The translations under genes were made by a program, and so were the position numbers. DNA of 64,000 bases from contig QQVP01000005.1 of the NCBI GenBank assembly GCA_003389215.1, forward strand, positions 1 to 64,000, read 5' to 3'. The notes under the pieces were generated by a model. The model was given only the letters and a program-made list of their open reading frames with translations. It had not been told where the DNA came from and did no database searches. The stretch comes from Planctomycetota bacterium (GTDB lineage Bacteria; Planctomycetota; Planctomycetia; Pirellulales; UBA7805). Positions 35,819 to 43,063 of the stretch are shown here, piece by piece; position 1 is the first letter of the stretch; each line of letters opens with the position of its first letter.

Positions 35819-36109
35819 ATGGCTGTCATGATCGAGAACACCATGCGTATACCTGTAGCTGATCTGGCAACGATACGACTTAAATGCAAATCAGATAACT
35901 GTGGGAGCGCAGCGGAGGTCCCCATCATCCGTTTGGATCAGGCTACTTTGAGGTGCCCAGTTTGCGGGAGTGTGATGCGCCGAGCCGACATTGACCAAGT
36001 GATGTCGCAACTCTCTCAGGCACTCGTGTTCCTAGCGCAACAGGATGATCTACCGTTTGACCTAGAATTCGTACTATTGACGGACGTGCTAGGCAAGAAT
36101 GGCGAGTGA
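35819..36109 (+). CDS. Small zinc-ribbon protein (transposon passenger)
   Basis: A 96-residue protein with Cys in RLKCKSDNCGS and CPVCGSVM, spaced like a four-Cys zinc ribbon, then a helical C-terminus (MSQLSQALVFLAQQ). SD GGAGG lies five bases ahead of the ATG at 35819. The paralogous nucleases downstream open with a similar C-x-x-C knuckle, so it may bind DNA or RNA; this is inference. It is followed 63 bp later by the ribbon-helix-helix gene. Confidence 0.6.
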   Translation: MAVMIENTMRIPVADLATIRLKCKSDNCGSAAEVPIIRLDQATLRCPVCGSVMRRADIDQVMSQLSQALVFLAQQDDLPFDLEFVLLTDVLGKNGE

Positions 36110-36148
36110 GCACCCACGCCGTGTTTCGTTTCTCCCCTTGTCGCCCAC

Positions 36149-36165
36149 GTACATACATCGTACAT
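36149..36165 (+). promoter_or_regulatory. Candidate operator before the ribbon-helix-helix gene
   Basis: GTACATAC-ATC-GTACAT at 36149-36165, ending 7 bases from the ATG at 36173. It shares the half-site GTACATAC and the 3-nt spacer with the perfect palindrome at 36901-36919. Its position over the translation start region suggests autoregulation. Confidence 0.55.
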
Positions 36166-36172
36166 TGTCGTT

Positions 36173-36376
36173 ATGGCAAAGAAACGGAAATCGCCGCCAC
36201 GGACGACCGCAAAGTTAGGCGAGCGCCTCCAGGTGCGGCTGTCCGCTAAAGACAAGCGAGCGTTCAGAGCCGCTGCAAAGAAGCAGGGCCTAGCTCTCAC
36301 TCACTGGATGCGACTTGCGTGTCATCAGGCAATTCGCAAGAGCGGCGGAAAGGTAGAACTGCTGGACTTAGATTGA
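36173..36376 (+). CDS. Ribbon-helix-helix-like small protein, candidate regulator
   Basis: A 67-residue basic protein. After KKRKSPPRTTAKLGE, the segment RLQVRLSAKDKRAFRAAAKKQGLALTHWMRLACHQAI reads as a beta-strand followed by two helices, as in ribbon-helix-helix repressors and antitoxins. No toxin partner is adjacent. The shared GTACATAC motifs ahead of this gene and of the nuclease gene at 36960 suggest it controls both. A strong terminator lies 33 bp after the stop. Confidence 0.65.
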   Translation: MAKKRKSPPRTTAKLGERLQVRLSAKDKRAFRAAAKKQGLALTHWMRLACHQAIRKSGGKVELLDLD

Positions 36377-36408
36377 GAGCGGCTTGTCGATTGAATTAAC
36401 GTGTCACA

Positions 36409-36442
36409 GCCCTCATCTCCTCACGGAGATGAGGGCTTTTTT
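36409..36442 (+). terminator. Strong rho-independent terminator
   Basis: GCCCTCATCTCC (36409-36420), TCAC loop, GGAGATGAGGGC (36425-36436), then six Ts. It ends the transcript of the zinc-ribbon and ribbon-helix-helix genes. Confidence 0.93.
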
Positions 36443-36588
36443 ATGACAAAAGTGCGCAAAGCAGCCCGAAGAAGAATTGCTATTGATCGCTGACGACCGA
36501 GTCGGATAGGTTCATCCACCTGACGGATGGTCGATCAGGCAACGGATGCCGCCCCACATTTCAGCGGAGATGTGTGGGCGGATTTTTT
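36443..36588 (+). ncRNA. Candidate small RNA between two terminators
   Basis: The stretch after the first terminator has no ORF with an SD, and is rich in short complementary segments (GACCGAGTCGG, CATCCACCTGACGGATGG). It ends in its own intrinsic terminator, which is unexplained unless something is transcribed there. No promoter was identified with confidence. Confidence 0.3.
36549..36588 (+). terminator. Second plus-strand terminator
   Basis: CCGCCC and CACATTTC (36549-36562) pair with GAGATGTG and GGGCGG (36567-36581), with a bulged T at 36575 and an AGCG loop. ATTTTTT follows (36582-36588). Confidence 0.85.
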
Positions 36589-36594
36589 ATGCCT

Positions 36595-36634
36595 AAAAAG
36601 CAACCCGCCAGACTCGGGGAGTCTGGCGGGTTGC
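36595..36634 (-). terminator. Minus-strand terminator, 16-bp perfect stem
   Basis: GCAACCCGCCAGACTC (36600-36615) and its inverted copy (36619-36634) flank GGG. AAAAAG precedes the stem on the plus strand, giving a T-run for minus-strand transcripts. It would block antisense transcription into the small genes. Confidence 0.8.
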
Positions 36635-36900
36635 AGAGTTGAATCCCCGCATAGCCGGTTCTGGGCCTAAGTATTGGCGTACTACCCAGAATCGACGGAA
36701 AACACAGGGAATTCTTATGCGCTTGTCATGGCCTAACTATGGACCACTGTCCAACTTACGTCAAGCCCGACTACGTCACATCTGGCCCGATCTGGGCGTT
36801 TTAGGGCCTAAAACCGCCTCTGAGCGTCGGGATGCGCATTTTGGATTCCCGATTTCCTTGCATCGGCTCTTTCCACCAACTACCACGGACATTGTCGGAC

Positions 36901-36919
36901 GTATGTACAACGTACATAC
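36901..36919. promoter_or_regulatory. Perfect operator palindrome before the nuclease pair
   Basis: GTATGTACAACGTACATAC is a perfect 8-bp inverted repeat around AAC, 40 bp before the start of the first nuclease gene. The same half-site GTACATAC occurs before the ribbon-helix-helix gene, suggesting a common repressor. Confidence 0.65.
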
Positions 36920-36959
36920 AAATACATTCCATTGTTCGTGCATGAAAGAGAGAAGAACC

Positions 36960-37469
36960 ATGCCTCAGTATCAATCGCTAATCAAACAACTGAAAACGAT
37001 GAAGAACGTGACAGCAGGATGTCCTTGTTGCGGCGGAGAATTCAAGGTCGCTTCCGCCACCTTGTTCGATCCTGCGACAGAACTGCCAGACGAAGCGCAA
37101 GAAGCCGTTGCGTCTAAGCAGACACTCTTGAACGAGGAAGCCCAACGGATTGAAGAGGTCAAGCGAAAGCTTGAACACCAGAAGCATCAGGCTACGGAAG
37201 GCGCTAAAGAGAAAGCTACGGTAGTAAACATCGGCAAGATTGCTGAGAAGGTTGTTACTGCCTGGGACGGCTTCGATCACCATCCGCTCGATTGTACTGC
37301 GCTGTTCGACCCAGTCGATTACATCGCCTTCGATGGGTTGGTTTCATCCGAGCGAATGGAACAGGTCTCCTTTATCGAGATCAAGACTGGAAGCAGCCGT
37401 CTCACAAAGGGGCAAAAACTGATCAAGGATGCCGTGGAAGATGGACGTGTTGAGATTGAACAGATCTAA
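36960..37469 (+). CDS. Holliday-junction-resolvase-like endonuclease (PF10107 type), active-site intact
   Basis: A 169-residue protein. An N-terminal zinc knuckle (GCPCCGGEFKV) leads into a coiled coil (about 45-80), then the nuclease-like domain. This has VNIGKIAEKVV (acidic residue of the first motif), DPVDYIAFDGL (Asp) and FIEIKTGSSRLTKGQ (E-x-K), the pattern of archaeal-Holliday-resolvase-related PD-(D/E)xK enzymes in PF10107. Start chosen at 36960 because AGAGAGAAG lies just upstream; an ATG six codons earlier has no SD. It likely cleaves or binds branched DNA. Adjacent to its degraded paralogue and the transposase, it may help resolve transposition intermediates; that is inference. Confidence 0.8.
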   Translation: MPQYQSLIKQLKTMKNVTAGCPCCGGEFKVASATLFDPATELPDEAQEAVASKQTLLNEEAQRIEEVKRKLEHQKHQATEGAKEKATVVNIGKIAEKVVTAWDGFDHHPLDCTALFDPVDYIAFDGLVSSERMEQVSFIEIKTGSSRLTKGQKLIKDAVEDGRVEIEQI

Positions 37470-37494
37470 GAACTTAGAAACAAGGAGATTACAC

Positions 37495-38022
37495 ATGACT
37501 ACCATCATTGACACGTTCCAAAAGTTTTCCAACATCCTCGTTGTCTGTCCTCGTTGCCAGGAGATCGTGCGTCTTTCTGATCTGTCCCTGCGCATTGGCG
37601 GCAAGGGCGCACGCACGTTTCTCGACGATCTTCGTGATCAGGAACGAAGTCTTCGGAGCGCCAGCCAAGCACTCGTCAAAAAGAAGACGGCATTTCATGA
37701 GAAGGAGCAAGAGCTTCGCAGTGCGGCGATTGAACAGGGCCGTCGCAGGGCGAAACGATTGCTCAAGAAAATCGATCCGTCTATCGCAGCCCTTCGATAC
37801 GATCCGAGCGATATCAAGACGATTGGTTACCCATCAGATCTCGTCGTGTTCGACGGACTCGCCAAAGGTGACCGCATCAAGAAGATCGTCTTTGTTGTTC
37901 GCCATCGAGACGTAAGGAAGTATGGAAAGTCTTTTCGAGACCTGCGAAACACGATCCGCTATCGAAAATACATCTGGGAGACCGTGCGCATCTGTGCCGA
38001 TGGCAGTCTCGAAGTTAAGTAG
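37495..38022 (+). CDS. Paralogue of the resolvase-like nuclease with lost catalytic E-x-K
   Basis: A 175-residue protein beginning 25 bp after its neighbour, with SD AAGGAG. It has the same plan: zinc knuckle (VVCPRCQEIVRL), coiled coil (about 45-80), and a nuclease-like core. It keeps the central Asp block (GYPSDLVVFDGLAKG), but the E-I-K-T-G strand is replaced by FVVRHRD and the first acidic motif is not seen. It should be catalytically dead and could act as a DNA-binding or structural partner of the active copy. The order active-then-dead in one operon supports a heteromer. Confidence 0.75.
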   Translation: MTTIIDTFQKFSNILVVCPRCQEIVRLSDLSLRIGGKGARTFLDDLRDQERSLRSASQALVKKKTAFHEKEQELRSAAIEQGRRRAKRLLKKIDPSIAALRYDPSDIKTIGYPSDLVVFDGLAKGDRIKKIVFVVRHRDVRKYGKSFRDLRNTIRYRKYIWETVRICADGSLEVK

Positions 38023-38058
38023 TAACCGGGGTGAGGAAGAACCCGAGTAGGTTTAGTC

Positions 38059-38094
38059 GCCATTCCTCTCGTCATGGGTGACGAGAGGAATGGC
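38059..38094. other. 15-bp perfect hairpin between nuclease pair and transposase
   Basis: GCCATTCCTCTCGTC (38059-38073) is inverted at 38080-38094 around ATGGGT. There is no T-run on either side. It lies just after the paralogue stop and 20 bp before the transposase ATG, so it could be an operator, an mRNA processing or terminator-like site, or block translation coupling. Confidence 0.7.
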
Positions 38095-38114
38095 AAAGCG
38101 ATGAGGTTAGCGCC

Positions 38115-39002
38115 ATGGCAAACATCTTGCCAGTAGAAAAACAACTTGAAGTAATCCATCTCCTGGTGGAGGGGAATTCAATCGCAACCGTAAACCGAAT
38201 TACGGGCGTCCATCGAATGACCATCTCCAGACTGGTTCGCAGGATGGGCGAGGCCTGCAAGGAATTCCTCAACCGAGAGATGCAGGATCTCGTATTAGGC
38301 CATGTTCAGATCGACGAGCTTTTCACCTACGTTCGCAAGAAGCGATACAACCGCACTGGGGACGAAATTGACGCTGATCGAATCGGTGAATTCATGCTCT
38401 TCATTGCATTCGACGAAGAGACGAAGCTCGTTCCCATTCATCTCGTCGGACGACGCAAGGGCAAGGTTGCCAAACGGTTCCTGCGTGACTTGGCAAGTCG
38501 CTTGAGGATTCCAAAACCGCACGAATCAGACGACCATGCATTCGTTGACGGGAATTACCACCCAGTCTTGCGGATTTCCACGGACGGCTATCAACCATAC
38601 AAGGAGGCTGTCCACGAAGCCTTCAGCCCTTACGTCGAATACGGCCAACTGCAAAAGAAGACGACAGGACGTGGCAAGAACAGGAAGACCAAGATTCGCA
38701 GACAGATCTTTTTCGGAGAGGACACACCCGAGGCGATCTCCACGTCGTTGGTGGAGCGCAACAACGCCACGCTTCGTCTTTTCATCCGCCCGCTGGTGCG
38801 AAAGACCCTGGCGTTCTCCAAAAAGCTGGAGAACCTACAAGCCCTCACCGCACTCTACATGGCCCACTACAACTACTGTCGAATCCATCGGACGTTGAAG
38901 ACAACACCCGCCGTTGCCGCCAATATCGCTGGCAAGCCCTTCAAGCTACGAGAGCTTTACGATCACATTCGGCAGTGTGCGCCAGAATTGGTGTGGGGGT
39001 GA
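38115..39002 (+). CDS. IS1/IS1595-like DDE transposase of the 6.65-kb transposon
   Basis: A 295-residue transposase. An N-terminal HTH (VIHLLVEGNSIATVNRITGVHRMTISRLVRR) is followed by the RNase-H-fold catalytic core. The triad reads Asp in HVQIDELFTYV, Asp in ISTDGYQPYKEA, and Glu in STSLVERNNATLRL. Closing ALYMAHYNYCRIHRTL is typical of the IS1-type branch. It lacks the N-terminal zinc ribbon of many IS1595 enzymes. An 8-bp duplication outside the transposon ends agrees with the 8-9 bp made by these families. The protein looks complete and should move the whole element. Confidence 0.85.
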   Translation: MANILPVEKQLEVIHLLVEGNSIATVNRITGVHRMTISRLVRRMGEACKEFLNREMQDLVLGHVQIDELFTYVRKKRYNRTGDEIDADRIGEFMLFIAFDEETKLVPIHLVGRRKGKVAKRFLRDLASRLRIPKPHESDDHAFVDGNYHPVLRISTDGYQPYKEAVHEAFSPYVEYGQLQKKTTGRGKNRKTKIRRQIFFGEDTPEAISTSLVERNNATLRLFIRPLVRKTLAFSKKLENLQALTALYMAHYNYCRIHRTLKTTPAVAANIAGKPFKLRELYDHIRQCAPELVWG

Positions 39003-39099
39003 GTGTGGACCATCGGCAGGTGGTGCGATAGGATCAACTTTCGGATCGAGAAGTCGCCTAAGCATGTCATTTCACGAGCTTGCAACTTAGAGCCAAGAT

Positions 39100-39891
39100 A
39101 TGGACGACAATGCGAAAAAACGTCTGATCTTGTCGTTTATAACCGCTTTCTTACTTTTCTACTTGTATCTGCACGCTAGGCGTGCAGGATTTGCTGTTCC
39201 CGACCATACATATGCCATTGTAGGGATCGTCACGCTGGTGGTTGCCCTTCTGTTGGGCAAATCTCTCCAGGAAACCGGGCGCACGGTCTACAACTGGATA
39301 AGTCGGGAAGTGATTGAGAGAGATAGAGTTTTCGGTTGGGTCATGTGCGTGATGGCCGCTGTTCTGGCGATCGTCGTGCTTTCGTATCATGTCAAGAAGC
39401 AAGCAGACCTCGAATTCAGCGAGGTTATTGTTGAACCGCATGTCGCTAGGGGGCTGGAGGAAATTAGCGAAAACGAACGTGGCAACTATGCACGAAGGAT
39501 GCAGCATTATTCATCAAGGGTCATTCGCTTCAACGTGAGTGCCAATACGCAAGAACGACGACAGATCACGGTAATGCTTTTCGTTCAAGACCAAGCGACT
39601 GCGGTAGCCGTGCCACGCTCAGCATCGATTCGCCTATGTGCTTTGGGCGCCGCAGAAAGTGCCCCGCCTGATAGCTACGCTGAAGTCACATTGCCCAGAA
39701 GCTTTTTTCGTCTCAACGGCGTCGGCCCTAAAATTCTCGACAGCAATATTCGCCACGCCGAATTTGCAACTCGCATCTTTTCGAGACCGGGCATGCGTTA
39801 CTGGGCTTATCTTGCGGCGTCTTGGACTGACCCGAATGGCAAGCAACACAGCGTTTATAGCAAGTGGTTTCCATTGGAATTTCCGCCGTGA
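39100..39891 (+). CDS. Membrane protein of unknown function (transposon passenger)
   Basis: A 263-residue protein with three hydrophobic helices (about 9-27, 36-55 and 80-98) and an external-looking C-terminal domain (about 105-263). The latter is beta-rich, with no motif I recognise (VIRFNVSANTQERRQITVMLFVQDQ). Start ATG at 39100 has no strong SD. It lies about 100 bp after the transposase gene. Function unknown. Confidence 0.65.
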   Translation: MDDNAKKRLILSFITAFLLFYLYLHARRAGFAVPDHTYAIVGIVTLVVALLLGKSLQETGRTVYNWISREVIERDRVFGWVMCVMAAVLAIVVLSYHVKKQADLEFSEVIVEPHVARGLEEISENERGNYARRMQHYSSRVIRFNVSANTQERRQITVMLFVQDQATAVAVPRSASIRLCALGAAESAPPDSYAEVTLPRSFFRLNGVGPKILDSNIRHAEFATRIFSRPGMRYWAYLAASWTDPNGKQHSVYSKWFPLEFPP

Positions 39892-39904
39892 GCGCCAACG
39901 GAAC

Positions 39905-40183
39905 TTAACTGCATGGCCGCTGATTTAGACTGAGCATCTCCTCAAACTCTACGGGTGTTGCATTCAGATCGAGGGGCGTGATCTCTGCGAGGCAGTTATC
40001 GGGCTCTGAATACTCCACGAGCCGCAAGAATAGCCTCCCCTGATCATCCTGTCGTGTCGTCCAACGAACGGAGCCAACCTCGGTCCTCTTGGCCATGGCT
40101 TGTCGAACGGCGTCTTCGTAACTTCGCAGCTTCTCGATGAGTTCCTCGTCGTCGATATCGTAGGCGACTTCGATTTGTGACAT
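39905..40183 (-). CDS. Small acidic hypothetical protein (transposon passenger)
   Basis: A 92-residue protein with SD AGGAGG six bases ahead of the ATG at 40183. The sequence (SQIEVAYDIDDEELIEKLRSYEDAVRQAMAKRTEV) is acidic and helical at first, then beta-like (GRLFLRLVEYSEPD). No family was recognised. It converges with the membrane protein gene, only 13 bp apart, and is the last gene before the right inverted repeat. Confidence 0.6.
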   Translation of the reverse strand: MSQIEVAYDIDDEELIEKLRSYEDAVRQAMAKRTEVGSVRWTTRQDDQGRLFLRLVEYSEPDNCLAEITPLDLNATPVEFEEMLSLNQRPCS

Positions 40184-40222
40184 CTTGCTTTCCTCCTGGG
40201 TTGTGTGCCGAAAACCGATTCT

Positions 40223-40303
40223 GGTCACAGATTCGTCAAAATGTCCACGCTGATATTGCGGGTGGACAGTCTGCCCTCAATTCAGCCAAATTAGACGTCT
40301 ACC
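40223..40303 (-). repeat. Right terminal inverted repeat
   Basis: It contains TCAAAATGTCCAC (40236-40248), GTGGACA (40262-40268) and AGCCAAATTAGACGTCTACC (40284-40303), the inverted counterparts of the left end with the same spacing. Confidence 0.88.
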
Positions 40304-40311
40304 GGCGATCG
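40304..40311 (+). repeat. Target-site duplication, right copy
   Basis: GGCGATCG, identical to 33644-33651 and directly against the right inverted repeat. Confidence 0.85.
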
Positions 40312-40404
40312 TAGCGGCAGACCGCAGGCGTCCTCGAGCGGGAAAGGCTGGCCGGGCAGTTTGACATTGACCCCGTTTGCCGATCGCCGGCATACTTCAC
40401 CGCT

Positions 40405-41502
40405 ATGGCACAGGAAATCTATCGACGCAAAAAACCGGGCGAAGGGGACGAGGCACCCGGCCCCACGGACAAACCGGGCCTGGAGTTGCCGCCGCATCCG
40501 TTGGGCAAGATCCCGCCGCCGCCGCCGCCGCTGCCCGTGGCCGCCGGGACCTCGGGCCTGGACGAGAGTCGTGCGGAAGGCACACCTGCGGCCGTGCCGC
40601 CACCCGCCGCTCCGACATCGACGCCCGTTCCCACAACGACGGCCGCTCCCACATCTGGCGCGTCGACCGTGCTGACGTCGACCCCGTTGACTGACGAGGC
40701 GTGGCGAGTCCGGCTCGAAGAGCTCGTCGAGACCGTCTCCGTCAGCGACGGCAAATTCACGCACCGGTTCCGCTGCGCGAATCCCTGGGAGCGGATGCGA
40801 GCGGCCACGTTGGCTGAGAAGGAAGAAGGAACCGTTCGCTGGATCGACGAGACGCTGCAGCCGGGCGACGTCTTCTACGACATCGGCGCGAACATCGGCA
40901 TCTACGCCTTGATGGCCGCCGCCCGCGTGGAGGATCGGGGCACGGTCTACGCCTTCGAGCCGCATGCCGCGAATGTGATGGCGCTGCTCGGCAACGTGGC
41001 CGAGAATTCACTCGGCAGCCGCGTGAAGGTTATCGCCACGCCGCTGGCCGACGTCGAGGGATTCGCCGAGTTTCACTACCAGCGGCCCGAGGGTGGCTCG
41101 TCGATGAGCCAACTGGGCGAACGTCGCGACGCGACCGAGCAACCCTTCGAACCGTGCTTCAGCGAGTGGAAGTTCGGCGCCACGGTCGATCGCCTCATCG
41201 AGCGGGGAGCGATTCACCCGCCGACGGTCGTGAAAATCGACGTCGACGGCAACGAGCTGAAGGTCTTGCAGGGGATGCGGCAACTGCTCACCGGCGCGTC
41301 GGCACCGCGCAGCGTCCAGGTCGAGATTCACCACCGCGGCAAGGCCGAGATTCTCGCCCTCATGGCGGAGTGCGGCTACCAGGTGATCGACCGACACTAC
41401 ACCGCCATGGGCAAGCAGCTCATCGCGGCCGGCCGGGACCCCGAGTCGATCGCCTGTTTGGCGGTCTTCGGTCGCGAGAGCGTTGTGACACCTGGAAATT
41501 AG
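40405..41502 (+). CDS. FkbM-type methyltransferase with Pro/Thr-rich N-terminal extension
   Basis: A 365-residue protein. Residues 1-95 are low-complexity Pro/Ala/Thr-rich, including seven prolines in a row near residue 40. The FkbM-type SAM fold follows: GDVFYDIGANIGIYALMAAA (SAM loop), VYAFEPHAANVMALLGN and VVKIDVDGNELKVLQGM (family D-V-D-G box). It methylates a hydroxyl, typically of sugars or lipids; the substrate is unknown. Its upstream promoter zone was interrupted by the transposon, whose right end is 94 bp from the ATG. Confidence 0.88.
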   Translation: MAQEIYRRKKPGEGDEAPGPTDKPGLELPPHPLGKIPPPPPPLPVAAGTSGLDESRAEGTPAAVPPPAAPTSTPVPTTTAAPTSGASTVLTSTPLTDEAWRVRLEELVETVSVSDGKFTHRFRCANPWERMRAATLAEKEEGTVRWIDETLQPGDVFYDIGANIGIYALMAAARVEDRGTVYAFEPHAANVMALLGNVAENSLGSRVKVIATPLADVEGFAEFHYQRPEGGSSMSQLGERRDATEQPFEPCFSEWKFGATVDRLIERGAIHPPTVVKIDVDGNELKVLQGMRQLLTGASAPRSVQVEIHHRGKAEILALMAECGYQVIDRHYTAMGKQLIAAGRDPESIACLAVFGRESVVTPGN

Positions 41503-41568
41503 GGTTGGTGCGATTGAGCAAACGACCGCTTGGCACGAAGACCGGTGCCTGTAAATCGTGAGACGAAT

Positions 41569-41642
41569 GGGACAGGTCCAAGTTTTCGGTCAGCCCGTCG
41601 GGCAGGTGGAGAATCGTCGCGCCGAAAATTGGACCCGTCCCC
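41569..41642. repeat. Long-palindrome repeat (MITE/REP-like), copy 2
   Basis: Left arm GGTCCAAGTTTTCGG and right arm CCGAAAATTGGACC flank a variable centre, with GGGAC/GTCCC outermost, matching 18697-18771. It lies between the FkbM gene and the converging gene at 41656, so it could form a hairpin at the 3' end of both transcripts. Confidence 0.8.
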
Positions 41643-41655
41643 GTGGCGCGACGCG

Positions 41656-42597
41656 CTATCGCCGTTTGGCGAAGATGCCCGTGGCATACCAGATGCCGTT
41701 CTTGCCGCGCTTCATGTCGTAACCGAACAGCGGGTGATTTCCGCGTACGGCGCGCCAGTGGCCGCTGCTATGTCGCCAGCTGTCGACGCACTCGATGGCC
41801 GCCTCGACGAGCGTTTCGCCCGGCCAGCTCTCGGCGGCGACCTCGACCGGCAGTTGTCCGCCGGGAAGCTTGGCCTGGAGTTTGTGAAACCGCGATTCCC
41901 ACTGGTGGTGGCCTTGCAGCTGAATGTTCGCCATGTGCTGCGAGTGCCAGGTGGCCATCTTCATCAAGGCCTCGTGCGTCCTGCCGTCGGCACTGCGCGG
42001 GTTCTCCGGGTGAATTCGCACGGCGTAAGTCAGCGTCCGTTGTGTCAGCGTTCCGGCCGGGAGATCGAGAATTACCGACATCTTGAAGGCATCGTAGGTC
42101 AGGCCCTCGTCGAACGGGAACGCGCTGACCACGTGGTGATAATAGTCGGCTCCCAAATTCTTCAGATCGATAATCGCCAGGCCGGGCGCACCGCGCAGCT
42201 CGCGAAAGGCGCCGTGCTCGAGCAGGACCGAATCGACGGCGCGCTCCGGATCGAGTTTGGCCGTGGCGTCGAGACTCTGACGCACGACGATGAAGTCCTT
42301 CGCCAGGCGACGCTGGATCTCGGGCCGATCGAGGACCTCGCGATCGAAGTCGGTTCGCGTCTCGCTCGTTTCGCCTTCGTGGAAGTAGACGAGCAACATC
42401 TTCTCCGCATAGTCGGCGGCATTGCGGGCGGCAACATAGTCCGTGTGCCACTCGACCCGCAGTGCTGGGGTCGCCGCCTCGCGCGGGACCGGTGCGACGG
42501 TGGGCAGCGGCGAGTCGGCGAACGAGAACGATGCGGCAAGAGTGGCTCCGAGCAGCGACGGCGCAATGAGAGCCAGGCGGGTACGAAGGTGCGACAT
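41656..42597 (-). CDS. Exported protein with thioredoxin-like N-terminus and CAP-like C-terminus
   Basis: A 313-residue protein with a signal peptide (to about 27). A thioredoxin-like segment follows (about 45-165: WHTDYVAARNAADYAEKMLLVYFHEGE) that lacks the CxxC pair. The C-terminal part (about 225-313: GHHQWESRFHKLQ, AESWPGETLVEAAIECVDSWRHSSGHWRAV, KNGIWYATGIFAKR) resembles CAP/SCP-type domains. Such fusions are, to my memory, a planctomycete type; function unknown. SD GGAGA precedes the ATG at 42597. Confidence 0.72.
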   Translation of the reverse strand: MSHLRTRLALIAPSLLGATLAASFSFADSPLPTVAPVPREAATPALRVEWHTDYVAARNAADYAEKMLLVYFHEGETSETRTDFDREVLDRPEIQRRLAKDFIVVRQSLDATAKLDPERAVDSVLLEHGAFRELRGAPGLAIIDLKNLGADYYHHVVSAFPFDEGLTYDAFKMSVILDLPAGTLTQRTLTYAVRIHPENPRSADGRTHEALMKMATWHSQHMANIQLQGHHQWESRFHKLQAKLPGGQLPVEVAAESWPGETLVEAAIECVDSWRHSSGHWRAVRGNHPLFGYDMKRGKNGIWYATGIFAKRR

Positions 42598-43063
42598 GCG
42601 ATTTCTCCAAGGCAGGAGGGTGAGCCCCGCCAGGGCCAGGGGTGGGGGTGGGCAGGAGGCGGGGCGCTCGCCGTCGAATTGCCCGTTCCTCGGGTATTCT
42701 TCGGGAGCTGGGGGAGCCTATGTACGCGGTGCCGGACCGCGTGGGGGGAAATCGCTAGCACCGTTGCCGAGAATTTAAGGGGTCGGCGACGAAAGTTCAA
42801 TGAGGTGGACTGGCAATCCAGAGCAATCTGCCCGATATTTATCGATTTGGTAAAATCAGCGAACTAGATGCTATGCCGAGAATGAGGGCTCTAAATTGCA
42901 TGGCTACGCATTTATACAACGGGGCAGACCATGGGACCTAGGTAAAGACATATAGGAGATTTAGGCCCGTTTTGTTAAGCAATAGGTCACCTCTATCCCG
43001 TGTCAACTGCCCCCGTCTCAACTGCCCCGTCCACATCTCAAAACCCAGGCCAGGAGTGTACGG
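42598..43063. other. 466-bp divergent spacer with an AT-rich core
   Basis: 42780-42990 is markedly AT-rich against the local background and probably carries promoters for the exported proteins on either side. Near 43000-43030 the motif TCAACTGCCCC occurs twice. A clear SD (CAGGAG) precedes the gene at 43064. No ORF or RNA gene was supported. Confidence 0.5.

Larger units (their letters stand above)
33652..40303. mobile_element. 6.65-kb transposon with IS1/IS1595-like transposase and passenger genes
   Basis: Three signals define the element: about 81-bp terminal inverted repeats, an 8-bp direct duplication GGCGATCG outside them (33644-33651 and 40304-40311), and an intact DDE transposase gene inside (38115-39002). 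It contains nine genes. The passengers are an MJ0042-type zinc-ribbon membrane protein, a 160-aa protein, a small zinc-ribbon protein, a ribbon-helix-helix protein, two PF10107-like endonucleases, a membrane protein and a 92-aa protein. Its base composition is visibly lower in GC than the flanking genes. It sits between the divergent starts of the DUF4328 and FkbM genes. Both TSD copies are identical, which suggests a recent insertion. Confidence 0.85.
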
